This document shows positions 48,658 through 56,646 of a stretch of DNA of 64,000 nt, piece after piece. The translations under genes and the position numbers were made by a program. The stretch is taken from NCBI RefSeq assembly GCF_001767295.1, contig NZ_CP014944.1, positions 1,922,001-1,986,000 of the forward strand, in the 5' to 3' direction. Numbering within the stretch: position 1 is the first letter of the stretch; each line of letters opens with the position of its first letter. This DNA is from Colwellia sp. PAMC 20917 (GTDB taxonomy: Bacteria > Pseudomonadota > Gammaproteobacteria > Enterobacterales > Alteromonadaceae). The notes under the pieces were generated by a model. It did no database searches. It had not been told where the DNA came from and worked only from the letters and a program-made list of their open reading frames with translations.

Positions 48658-49047
48658 ATGAGTACAGCAATTGAGTTCTATAAAATATACACGCGCCAAT
48701 CTCGTTCTTCGTGGGCAGACAGAGCACGTGTAGTGTTGACGTTCGATGCTGAGTCGAAGCAAGGTGTATATCTGCACCTCGGAGATTTTGGCATCAACGG
48801 TTTTTCAATTAGTAAGCAGCTTCAAACGCTTCTACCAAATTCACTGCAACAACAATATGTTGATGTTGCACACATTGATATTGTGATGCACATATTCAAT
48901 AAAAAAATTGAATTTTACTGCAAGGAGCACGTTATAGAATCTGCATTTAAAGAAGTATTCTTTTTAAATCAAGACGCTTTTTTCTCTAATTCTACAAAAA
49001 ACCAATGGGAGATGTCATACCATAGTTTTATTGAGCACAGCGAATAA
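48658..49047 (+). CDS. Unknown 129-residue protein after the recombinase pair
   Basis: Soluble, mixed alpha/beta composition, no signal or recognised motif. It starts MSTAIEFYKIYTRQSRSSWA. It is in the same direction as the recombinases, 118 bases downstream, and is followed by a strong terminator, so all three may form one unit. It could be an accessory or directionality protein, but nothing in the sequence shows this. Confidence 0.6.
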   Translation: MSTAIEFYKIYTRQSRSSWADRARVVLTFDAESKQGVYLHLGDFGINGFSISKQLQTLLPNSLQQQYVDVAHIDIVMHIFNKKIEFYCKEHVIESAFKEVFFLNQDAFFSNSTKNQWEMSYHSFIEHSE

Positions 49048-49057
49048 AGTCGCAAAC

Positions 49058-49083
49058 ATAACGAGCCTTAATTGGCTCGTTAT
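49058..49083 (+). terminator. Terminator after the recombinase cluster
   Basis: 10-bp stem ATAACGAGCC and GGCTCGTTAT with a 6-base loop followed by TATT. Confidence 0.8.
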
Positions 49084-49171
49084 TATTTGCAATAACCTTA
49101 TGAAACTTTATTTAATTGCAAAAATTAATTTAGCAATACTCTAATTTCCTGTGTTATATAGTGAATTTTAA

Positions 49172-50392
49172 TTATAAGCTAAAACTACAAGGTGCAAAGT
49201 TATCCTTATTTTCCCATGTTGTATCATTCATACTTATATAATTAAACTTAGTTTTATTTAGTAAATAATCCATCATATTGCTGTAATTCCCAAAGAAATA
49301 GCCATTAGCCTTTTTCACTTTTCCTTTCCAAAGTATTTTAAAATTATTGACTCCTAGCTGTTCAATGTAACCCATCTTATTATCAGAATAAGAACAAATT
49401 TTATCACCTAGCTCGTAAGTTTCATTAGATCGCTGAGACCATACTTTTTCGAAGGACTTTGCAATTTTTTTAGCGTTAATTTTTTTATTTTCATCTTCAA
49501 TTTTTTTATTTTCTGCCCAAACTTTATACTTTTTAATTTCTATTTTATTTTTTATATCTTGTTTAAGCCTTACATCTAATGCATATTTAACTGCACTATC
49601 TAAGTGCTTGTTAATAAATTTAGTTAAGATTTTTTTATCTAAATATAAGACATAATGCTTAGGGTTAGGGCTTCCATATCGACTACTTCCTACAATAATA
49701 GCTTCTTGAAGTTCTCCACCTTTTGAACAAATAAATGCATCACTCAAAGATACTTTCAAACCATAATCATTGAGCACTGACTTTGCGTAATCTTTTACCC
49801 CATATGTTTTACTATCTGAAAATTTATACCCCCCACGCCCTGCTATTAAACTAATATCATTATTATTTTCAGGAGGTAATACTTGATTGAGTTTAGCTCC
49901 CTTGCGAGATTGTACTCCTTTAAAATAACGCATCCCTTTCCAATGAACTTCTCTTCCACCCTGAACAGTAATAGTACCATCGGGCAGATCCTTTAACATA
50001 TCCGCATTTTCATTAGAAATATTATATCGTTTCGTATCAAATAACCCTTCTAAATATGCAGCATCTAAATTACCAAAACTTCCAAAACCACTGGAACAAG
50101 TTTTTTTTAGTTGTGGGTAAAAGCCATAAAAAAGATCTGTTCTGAGTTTGTTTGCATCATTATTATTTACATTAGACTTATAGGTAAGCAACAATACATT
50201 GCCAAATTGATTAGTTATAGGGTTTAAGGTTGTATTAAACTGTATAGCCATGCTATCCATAGCATCTGAAAATGAACGACTTTGGCTTAAATCAACAGTT
50301 TCAAGTTTAGTTGTTGTGTAAAAAGTACTACTACATCCGAATAGGAGGAGGGATAAAATAATACCTATTAAGGATTTTTTAACTTTGTTCAT
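49172..50392 (-). CDS. Unknown large lipoprotein
   Basis: 406 residues. Lipoprotein signal with lipobox LLFGC (Cys20). No family recognised. The C-terminal third contains a lysine/glutamate-rich helix (about 270-310, KYKVWAENKKIEDENKKI) followed by a small domain (YELGDKICSYSDNKMGYIEQ) with cysteines. Codon use is very A/T-rich. Twenty-seven bases follow the upstream lipoprotein gene, so they are probably co-transcribed. Confidence 0.7.
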   Translation of the reverse strand: MNKVKKSLIGIILSLLLFGCSSTFYTTTKLETVDLSQSRSFSDAMDSMAIQFNTTLNPITNQFGNVLLLTYKSNVNNNDANKLRTDLFYGFYPQLKKTCSSGFGSFGNLDAAYLEGLFDTKRYNISNENADMLKDLPDGTITVQGGREVHWKGMRYFKGVQSRKGAKLNQVLPPENNNDISLIAGRGGYKFSDSKTYGVKDYAKSVLNDYGLKVSLSDAFICSKGGELQEAIIVGSSRYGSPNPKHYVLYLDKKILTKFINKHLDSAVKYALDVRLKQDIKNKIEIKKYKVWAENKKIEDENKKINAKKIAKSFEKVWSQRSNETYELGDKICSYSDNKMGYIEQLGVNNFKILWKGKVKKANGYFFGNYSNMMDYLLNKTKFNYISMNDTTWENKDNFAPCSFSL

Positions 50393-50419
50393 TATTAATT
50401 TATTCTCTTTTTATGATAA

Positions 50420-50863
50420 TTATGATTCAGAAGTGTATGTAGTTGTCTTTATGTTAGTAGTGCAAGAATTACCACCAGCATTTACTACTAGCTTCATTTT
50501 TTCATTTCCTTTAACTTCAATGGTAAGTTCGTCAAATCTTCCGCTTCGCTTATTTTTGTCTGAGGAATGTGTGCATCTGGTTACTACTTGGTAATGACTA
50601 GGAGTTAATCTTAGATACATATCACCAAATGGATTAACTAATTCCCATTCACTTGGCTTATAAATTACCTTTTTTGTATCTAAGTTGGTGACTTTAACAA
50701 TATCGCTTGTCCAATGAGCATATCCAGCCATACTTCTCTGAGGATTATCTAGCCCCATTTTTTCTAAAGTTGAAATTTCTTCTGTTGGTATAGAGCTTGG
50801 AGAAACACAAGAAACACAACTAGCAAGTAACCCGATACATATAGTACTTTTTAATATTTTCAT
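50420..50863 (-). CDS. Unknown small lipoprotein
   Basis: 147 residues from ATG 50863, with GGAG 7 bases upstream; a longer frame from 50875 would overlap that site. Lipobox LLASC or CVSC. The C-terminal half (MYLRLTPSHYQVVTRCTHSS, then a beta-rich stretch) might be a small beta-sandwich. Not recognised. Upstream partner of the 406-residue lipoprotein gene. Confidence 0.65.
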   Translation of the reverse strand: MKILKSTICIGLLASCVSCVSPSSIPTEEISTLEKMGLDNPQRSMAGYAHWTSDIVKVTNLDTKKVIYKPSEWELVNPFGDMYLRLTPSHYQVVTRCTHSSDKNKRSGRFDELTIEVKGNEKMKLVVNAGGNSCTTNIKTTTYTSES

Positions 50864-50875
50864 TATTATCTCCAT

Positions 50876-51530
50876 TTTATAAGGTATATTTTTTGATAAG
50901 TTTTAATAAACTACCGTTTTTTGGTATTCGAAACTAAATTTTCAAACTAAATTTTCAAACTAAATTTTCAAACTAAATTTAGTTTTTAATTTCTTGGATT
51001 ATTCTTTCAGTATATTATTAGCACTCAATGCCTAAAAAGTTCATCTACCGACTTGATTACATTTTAAGCATTAATCTTTTGATGATATTTGATAGAAAGA
51101 ACTTCAAATTTTTTGTTTAATTTGTGTATTAGAATTCGGAGAGTGCGGGTGCAGTATTAACAAGCTTTCAATTCCATTGAATAAGGCTAAAATCATTCTG
51201 TTAATCCGGAGAAGAAACTCCATACACACTCCTTTGTTACATTTATTTTACAATCAGTATTAATCTACATGAAAATGAAAACTTGTTCTACCTCAATAAA
51301 GGAATAATTTTTGTAAAGCATTTGATAGCTAAGAAATTTCCCTACAGTGAACCTATATATTTTTGTACAAGAAACACCTCGCAGCTTTTGCAAGCCGCGC
51401 TCATTAATTTTTAATTAGTGACTTATTAAAGTTGGGTTTGCAAACCTCAACACCTCTAGTGGTTTTATGAACAGTATGCTCTAAAGCGACACCTTGTACT
51501 TAACTGGACATTTACTAAAAAAAACGACAT
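50876..51530. other. Gene-poor stretch with tandem repeats
   Basis: About 650 bp without a credible ORF, A/T-rich. It holds a 13-bp tandem repeat (annotated separately), a 12-bp palindrome GGTTTGCAAACC at 51435-51446, and TTGTACTTAACTGGACATTT near 51494 that resembles a sequence just before the second recombinase. Confidence 0.5.
50931..50980. repeat. 13-bp tandem repeat, about 3.8 copies
   Basis: AAACTAAATTTTC repeats at 50931, 50944 and 50957, with a partial fourth copy at 50970 that merges into the palindrome AAACTAAATTTAGTTT. It lies upstream of the lipoprotein pair and could be an iteron-like or operator array. Confidence 0.85.
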
Positions 51531-51573
51531 AAAAAACACTAAGGGCGCTGAATATAGCGCCCTTAGTGTTTTA
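51531..51573 (-). terminator. Terminator of the wHTH/nuclease-fold gene
   Basis: 17-bp stem AAAACACTAAGGGCGCT and AGCGCCCTTAGTGTTTT with a 6-base loop and T-run on the minus strand, 14 bases after the gene. Confidence 0.88.
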
Positions 51574-51586
51574 AATTTTTAGCAAG

Positions 51587-52354
51587 TTAATGCATCCAAA
51601 ATTTATGGTACAACATCAACATTAAGTCTTGATTGTAAATATACTTAACATGCTTATCAAAAAAAGCTTTATTCAAATTATTTTCTGGCTTTATAAATAT
51701 TTTATTATGGATACGTTCAGCATCTAATACAAAACGACGTTTATGAGAGATGATCAAAATTTTACTCACTCTTTCCTCATCTGATATGGCATATTTATAG
51801 CGTTTTAAAATATCAAGTCGATTAGGAATTGTTTTTGAACTTGCTTCGATTTCGAGCCCGACCATTTCACTCCCGTCAAATGCGATTGCGTCAAATCTTC
51901 TTTTTTTTCCAAGATTTTCTTTTTCTTGCTCACTTTCAGTAATAAAAAACACGTACTTTCCCTGCTTAACCCCCTGAGCAACAACAGCTTGCACCATGAG
52001 ATCATGAGTTAGTGTTTTGAATAATAATGTTGATTTCTTTTGGGAGTACTTTAAATCTTGATTGTGTAAAGTTTCTAACATACGAACTCCTTGAGGTTTT
52101 AGCAGAAACACCCTTTTGTCACGGCAAGCAAAAGTTGCTACTTCAGCAATAACGCCTTCTCGCTCATATCGACGTAACAGTCTATTTACCACTGAACGGT
52201 CTACTGCCCAAAGTAATTCTATAACTGATGGTGAGGTAAAACCAAAACGATAAATCCAATCAAGTAAGCTAAAAAGCTTTGCTTGGTGCCTAGCTTGTGT
52301 TGACAGCGATTTAATATACCGTTCAAGAATGCCTCTTTCATTTCTCTGTATCAT
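51587..52354 (-). CDS. Winged-helix plus nuclease-fold protein, replication-relaxation-like
   Basis: 255 residues. The N-terminal half looks like a winged helix (LLDWIYRFGFTSPSVIELLW, VNRLLRRYEREGVIAEV). The C-terminal half has KRRFDAIAF followed by VGLEIEASSKT, the D...ExE pattern of PD-(D/E)XK-like folds seen in replication-relaxation (PF13814-type) proteins of plasmids and conjugative elements. It may nick or bind DNA for replication or transfer. Assignment is from motif shape alone. Divergent from the RepA-like ATPase gene. Confidence 0.55.
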   Translation of the reverse strand: MIQRNERGILERYIKSLSTQARHQAKLFSLLDWIYRFGFTSPSVIELLWAVDRSVVNRLLRRYEREGVIAEVATFACRDKRVFLLKPQGVRMLETLHNQDLKYSQKKSTLLFKTLTHDLMVQAVVAQGVKQGKYVFFITESEQEKENLGKKRRFDAIAFDGSEMVGLEIEASSKTIPNRLDILKRYKYAISDEERVSKILIISHKRRFVLDAERIHNKIFIKPENNLNKAFFDKHVKYIYNQDLMLMLYHKFWMH

Positions 52355-52569
52355 ATCTACTCCTTAGTATTTTTTAATACATAGTGCTGAGGCAAGCGAA
52401 TTACCCGTGGTTTATTAATTGAAATGGATTTTTAACAGACAAGCGATAAAAGGTAATGAATAAAAACAAATTAAGGAGAAAATTCAAGATATAAATCCAC
52501 TACTTCTTGCTACATATGACTCGTCACACTTCGCTAAGATATTGCTTTCAGCAATAACATAGTAGATTA

Positions 52570-52677
52570 GTGCCCCTCACTGCCCTCTCGGGAGTGAAGC
52601 AACCATGTTTCGGGGAACTTCGGAGGTAAACACACCGAAACCTAGTTGCTTCACTCGCCTTGCTCTTTTCGGGGCAC
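52570..52677. ncRNA. Nested-stem structure, candidate structured RNA or DNA origin
   Basis: Three nested stems: GTGCCCC (52570-52576) with GGGGCAC (52671-52677); GAGTGAAGCAAC (52592-52603) with GTTGCTTCACTC (52645-52656), 12 bp perfect; and GTTTCGG (52607-52613) with CCGAAAC (52635-52641). A competing hairpin TCACT-CCC and GGG-AGTGA (52577-52597) shares bases with the 12-bp stem, so two states are possible. GC is well above its surroundings. Strand and function are unknown; ncRNA is a tentative type. Confidence 0.45.
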
Positions 52678-52816
52678 GTTTTATTTTTTCAAAATGCTAT
52701 CACATAAAATAATCTTCGATATTTAATGCTACCGCGATTTATTACTTTTCTTGCGAAAAGGCTTTGTTTACTCAATGCTTTGCAACGAGTGTCTTTATTT
52801 AAGCTTTTCAAGTTAG

Positions 52817-52870
52817 ACATACGTTAAACCAACGACCCCCTTCACAGGGGGCCGTTGGTTTAACGTATGT
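52817..52870. repeat. 54-bp near-perfect hairpin upstream of the RepA-like gene
   Basis: 18-bp perfect stem ACATACGTTAAACCAACG and its complement, one mismatch, then CCCCC/GGGGG with a 6-base loop TTCACA. No T run follows on either strand, arguing against a simple terminator. Confidence 0.8.
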
Positions 52871-52981
52871 TCACTGGTGGCAAAAAAACTTTATTAATAA
52901 TGATGCCTATAAACAGGAAGAATTTGTTGTAGCTGAAACTAATTATTGATTCCATTCGATAACAATTAAGAAATATTAAAA

Positions 52982-53749
52982 ATGAAGCAACTTGCTTTTG
53001 ATTTCGACACTACAACAAAAGAAAATAACATGATTAATGTAAATAATAATGCCAGTGATATATCCAATAAAACAAAAATTTCAACGTGTATTAACGAGAT
53101 ACTTAATAAAAAAATTATACCTCCTTGTGTAATCATCCCTAATTTTTTAGTTGGCGGTGAATCAACAATGCTTTGCTCACTGGCTGGAGATGCTAAAACA
53201 TTTTTTTCTCAATACTCTGCAGCTTGTATAGCCACAGGTAGTAAGTTCTTAGGCACGACAATTGATGAGGCACAGTCAGTTTTATATATAGACTCAGAGC
53301 TAAGTGAATACCAGATCCAACAACGTTTTAAACTAATTTATAATTCATTAGGTGTTAGCCCCAAAGAAGGATTTCTTAAAATAATTCATAAACGAAGCTT
53401 TAAAGGTGGTATGCCTGATTTATCATCTAAGGCTGGATTTGAGAAGTTAAAGCCTGAAATTGAAAATTCAAAAGTGATCATTTTGGATAATATTTCATCA
53501 CTATATCGTTCTGCAGAGGAGACTGTGCAAAATGACTGGAATTTTTATAATGACTGTTTAGATGAACTACGGGCGTTAGATAAAGCAGTTTTAGTATTAC
53601 ATCACACCGATAAACGTGCAGACAATAAAACAGTGATAAGCATTGTTAATACAAAAAATCGTCACTGTGCGAATGATGGCAATATGCTCAAATTCGAATT
53701 TGGAGCAATAGGAATTCAAGAAAAATTTGAGTTTAGAAAAATAATTTAA
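52982..53749 (+). CDS. RepA-like RecA-fold ATPase, apparently frameshifted near its end
   Basis: 255 residues in the open frame. The core is a RecA/AAA_25-type ATPase: SLAGDAKTFFSQYSAACIA at the P-loop position (shortened, lacking a standard GKT), SVLYIDSELS, Walker B VIILDNISSLY and LVLHHTDKR. Such proteins are RepA-type helicases of plasmids and islands. The frame stops at 53749 right after five A residues; the next frame continues with coding-like sequence to 53829, where it overlaps the following gene. The atypical P-loop and the frameshift both cast doubt on activity. Confidence 0.7.
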   Translation: MKQLAFDFDTTTKENNMINVNNNASDISNKTKISTCINEILNKKIIPPCVIIPNFLVGGESTMLCSLAGDAKTFFSQYSAACIATGSKFLGTTIDEAQSVLYIDSELSEYQIQQRFKLIYNSLGVSPKEGFLKIIHKRSFKGGMPDLSSKAGFEKLKPEIENSKVIILDNISSLYRSAEETVQNDWNFYNDCLDELRALDKAVLVLHHTDKRADNKTVISIVNTKNRHCANDGNMLKFEFGAIGIQEKFEFRKII

Positions 53750-53829
53750 GCATAAGCCCTGATTTTGCAATAAAAGAGTTTCAAGAGAGAATTGCTTCAA
53801 TATTTATAGAACCTAGAGCAAAAAATTGA
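53737..53829 (+). other. Minus-one-frame extension of the RepA-like ATPase
   Basis: Slipping back one base at AGAAAAAT (53735-53742) leads into NNLSISPDFAIKEFQERIA and ends FIEPRAKN with TGA at 53827-53829. This TGA overlaps the TTG start of the next gene (TTGA), a normal coupled junction, which supports the extension as the original C-terminus. A missing A, a sequencing error or programmed slippage could explain it. Confidence 0.6.
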
Positions 53830-54380
53830 AACTATCAGAAACTTTTGAACTTCTCATGCTTGAGCATGATGGTCAATTTCATATTCCTTTAAATTATGTT
53901 GCTACTCGATATTTTAAAATGGAATCTGCAGCCTTCAAAAAGCACCTGAATTCAGGTGCATTACCAAAAGATTTTACAAACTCCGTTGAGCTAAATGTTG
54001 TGCCAACACGCTCTTTAGCGAATTTATTTGAATACCTTAAAAAAGAAAAGGAACAAATTATAATGTGTAATAGAACTAAAAACTCACAAAAATCAAATGA
54101 CATGACTAACGATTTAAATCCTATGGGCCGTTGGATGTTAATGTCATCATTAATGCAACAATATGGTACTGCAATCATACCTTATACTAGAATAGCTGCA
54201 GATTATTTAAATTGGAAATCTGAAAAAACCGCGATGGCAAAATATAATGACGGCACTGTTACCAAATTACAGCTTGTTACCATTCAAAGTAATGTTGGCC
54301 GTAAGCAACCCGTTTTTGTCGCGGTTCAAGATTTGGCAGACTTTCTTTTATCAAACCGAAATGTTGCCATTTTGAATTAA
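53826..54380 (+). CDS. PrtN-like activator with two similar domains
   Basis: 184 residues from TTG 53826. The C-terminal half (YGTAIIPYTRIAADYLNW, then VFVAVQDLADFLL) has the pyocin activator PrtN pattern. The N-terminal half (HDGQFHIPLNYVATRYFKME, then VVPTRSLANLFEYL) repeats the same pattern, giving two tandem domains. PrtN-family proteins are small DNA-binding regulators of phage-like genes. Coupled to the ATPase. It may regulate the island. Confidence 0.6.
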   Translation: MKLSETFELLMLEHDGQFHIPLNYVATRYFKMESAAFKKHLNSGALPKDFTNSVELNVVPTRSLANLFEYLKKEKEQIIMCNRTKNSQKSNDMTNDLNPMGRWMLMSSLMQQYGTAIIPYTRIAADYLNWKSEKTAMAKYNDGTVTKLQLVTIQSNVGRKQPVFVAVQDLADFLLSNRNVAILN

Positions 54381-54387
54381 CTAAAAA

Positions 54388-54429
54388 CATATCATAGGGA
54401 ATATTTTAGAAAGTATTCCCTATGATATG
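54388..54429. terminator. Hairpin after the PrtN-like gene
   Basis: 16-bp perfect stem CATATCATAGGGAATA and its complement with a 10-base loop, 8 bases after the stop. Little T run. Confidence 0.65.
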
Positions 54430-54760
54430 GCCACGTCCAATTCCAGTTCTACTTCTACTTAATAAAAATATTACCTCCTACCTATATAGCTTTGATAATT
54501 TACCACTTAAATTCGCTTAATATTATTCGGGTGGTGATAGGGATACATTGAGTTAAAATAATTTGATGTATACCATATAACCTATCCGAATTTTTATAAT
54601 GGCAGAAAAAATTATAAAACATATAGTTAACCTCCCCCTTCTGACAAAACAAACTTGCAAATCTATTCTCCTGTATAAAAAAGGGATAATAAATAATTGA
54701 GGTTGCAAGTTTTCCGCTCTGCATTCTTGGCATGGAGGCCTGCTCTGGGACTAATTACTG
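54430..54760. other. A/T-rich non-coding stretch before an IS remnant
   Basis: No credible gene. A 77-codon minus-strand frame here lacks any coding character. The last about 60 bases (TTGAGGTTGCAAGTTTTCCG onwards) may be the left non-coding part of the IS110-type remnant that follows. Confidence 0.4.
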
Positions 54761-55195
54761 GCCAGAGAGTTTACCAAACTCGGCCATGATGTGCGTATCA
54801 TGGCATGAAAATTTGTTATTAATTACCGTAAAAATGATGCTAAAGCTATTTGTGAGCCGTTACTCGCACAAAAACACGACTTGTTAGTATCAAAAGCGAA
54901 GAACAACAAGGATAAACCAATTACGTGGTTTACTCGCTGAGTTTGACATTATTATGCCTAAAGGTCGCTACCCTGCACAAAAAGCCATTACGGGTATTTT
55001 AGAAAATAGTGAAAATAATTTACTCTTCCTGCCCTTGAATTATTTGCGATTTATGGCAAAGCATTAAAGGCCTAAATGAAGAAATATTCAAATGCGATAG
55101 AAAGCTACACGCACTAACGAACCAAATGAAAGACACAAAAAGTTTAATGAGTATTCCAGCTATTGGTGAAATTACCGCAACTGTGATATGTTCGA
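54761..55195 (+). pseudogene. Decayed IS110/IS1111-type transposase
   Basis: Fragments in several frames match the IS110-family plan in order: LGHDVRIMA and NYRKNDAKAICEP (the DEDD Asp region), RGLLAEFDIIMPKGRYPAQK, then LNEEIFKCDRKLHALTNQMK and LMSIPAIGEITATV. At least three frameshifts or stops and internal deletions relative to a full about 340-residue protein are evident. A dead element, different from the intact IS at 61213. Confidence 0.75.
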
Positions 55196-55590
55196 GCTTC
55201 TACTTTTAACGTTTTAAATTCAATAAATTACAAAAGTGTGTTATGTGTTGTGTTTCAGCATTCTAGTTGCCGAAAAGTAACCGTAACACAAATACTTATA
55301 AAGTCACACGTCCCTCAATTACCCTCTTCATTAGCTCCTATATAATAAAGAATGTAAGTATCTTTGAAAACCTACTAAACAAATACCAGATAGATTTACG
55401 TGTGATGTTGACAAAATAAAGTCCAAAGACATTTACTTGCACGCAAAAAGAACAATTCGTTCGTTTATCGAACAAGAACACAAATGTACGTATTAATCTA
55501 TTGATTTATAGATGAACTTTTGTAAACTACCCGCTTTCTGTAACACAATGTTTCAGGGAATAAAAATAATAATTTAAAAGGAAAGATTTA
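55196..55590. other. Non-coding stretch upstream of a lipoprotein gene
   Basis: A/T-rich with no credible ORF. It probably contains the right end of the decayed IS and the promoter of the downstream gene. A small hairpin GTTCGTTTATCGAAC is at about 55463-55477. Confidence 0.4.
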
Positions 55591-56274
55591 ATGAAGCATA
55601 AAATAATAATAGCTCTAGGAATGCTAGTTTTAGGTGGTTGTGCATCGACTACACCAACTAAAACTACAGAGCAAGCTTACATGGTTATAGATGTTCAAGG
55701 TGATTCTTCGATTCGAGAAAGTGTACTAGATACAGTAATCAAAACGGCTCAAGAAAACATGGATAGCTTGACTGTTAGTCGAGGTCTACCGCCATCATCT
55801 CTTCCTGAAAAAGCATCAAGATTTGAGCTAGTTAGTCCATTTGCAAATACTCAATTAGGAGGGATGATTAGCGGTTTCTCTGCTTTATCTCAAGCTTCCG
55901 GCGGTGCAAGTATGAAAATACCAAGCTGTAAAGATCCTATTCTTACTATGAAGTCAGATAGTTCAGTAAGGGGTTGGAGTGAAAAAACATCATTTTTTAT
56001 CTGTGTAGTGCAATATAAGAAAGGTTATCATGTTGATGTTTACACTACATTTGAGAAACAAAGCGGAGGATTATCCGTTAATGCACTCAGCAGAACCTTA
56101 GCTAGTTCGTTGGTTGGTGACACAAGTCAAAAAATCCCTCAAACAATGAAACGTTTAAAAGATGCTTTAGCCTTATTAAAAACAGAAACGAAAGTTGTAG
56201 ATAGTTATATTCCAACTAAATGGAAAGGCTTATTTGCAGATGATACCAGTGCATTAACAGCAGCTAGTGAATAA
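55591..56274 (+). CDS. Unknown lipoprotein
   Basis: 227 residues, good AAAGGAAAG ribosome site. Lipobox VLGGC (Cys17). The mature part is soluble with a glycine/serine-rich middle (LGGMISGFSALSQASGGASM) and FFICVVQYKKGYHVDVYT. Not recognised. Flanked by a hairpin on the 3' side (AATTAGAG and CTCTAATT, about 56296-56328). Third unknown lipoprotein of the accessory region. Confidence 0.7.
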   Translation: MKHKIIIALGMLVLGGCASTTPTKTTEQAYMVIDVQGDSSIRESVLDTVIKTAQENMDSLTVSRGLPPSSLPEKASRFELVSPFANTQLGGMISGFSALSQASGGASMKIPSCKDPILTMKSDSSVRGWSEKTSFFICVVQYKKGYHVDVYTTFEKQSGGLSVNALSRTLASSLVGDTSQKIPQTMKRLKDALALLKTETKVVDSYIPTKWKGLFADDTSALTAASE

Positions 56275-56336
56275 AATAAATCACTACCAATAATTGAATT
56301 AGAGGGGGTTATTATTCACCTCTCTAATTATTACTC

Positions 56337-56495
56337 TTAGCTATACCCATTCAGCCAATCTTTCAACCAATGGGGCTTATTACCATCATTCCTTATTTGC
56401 TGGATACCGTGATAATCATCACGAGAAGATATTATACCGCAGTAAACTCTATGCTTGTTCCACTTACCTAAAGCATAGTCCTTACAACGTACCAC
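56337..56495 (-). pseudogene. Coding-like fragment
   Basis: A 52-codon minus-strand frame from GTG 56495 (VVRCKDYALGKWNKHRVYCG, ending HWLKDWLNGYS) looks protein-coding but lacks a ribosome site and has a stop just upstream. Probably a remnant. Family unknown. The rest of 56275-56646 shows nothing else. Confidence 0.35.
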
Positions 56496-56646
56496 AGCAA
56501 CTTAACTTGGTCTGTTAAGAGCGCCCGATTAATTTAGGCATAGTTACACTTAGAAAAAGAGTATCTGGCATCCTTGTTAGTGGCAAAATTTAGTTCGCTA
56601 AATTGTTGAAGAACGAAAACATTGTCCCTATTGAAAAGCTTGAAAA

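Larger units (their letters stand above)
52355..52981. other. 627-bp divergent intergenic region rich in inverted repeats
   Basis: No ORF of note. It separates the wHTH/nuclease gene (minus) and the RepA-like gene (plus) and contains two strong structures annotated separately, plus smaller hairpins (TATTGCTTTCAGCAATA near 52541, CTTTTCTTGCGAAAAG near 52757). The arrangement would fit a replication or transfer origin or a regulatory RNA. Confidence 0.5.

Noticed and set aside
50385-50594. Plus-strand 69-codon ORF opposite the small lipoprotein gene
   Set aside because: It is antisense to a better supported lipoprotein frame and starts inside a shared intergenic region.
52817-52870. attC site
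   Set aside because: The hairpin is almost perfectly symmetric and lacks the extrahelical bases and R/L box order of attC.
54500-54733. Minus-strand 77-codon ORF before the IS remnant
   Set aside because: No ribosome site or coding character; the 3' side overlaps likely IS non-coding sequence.
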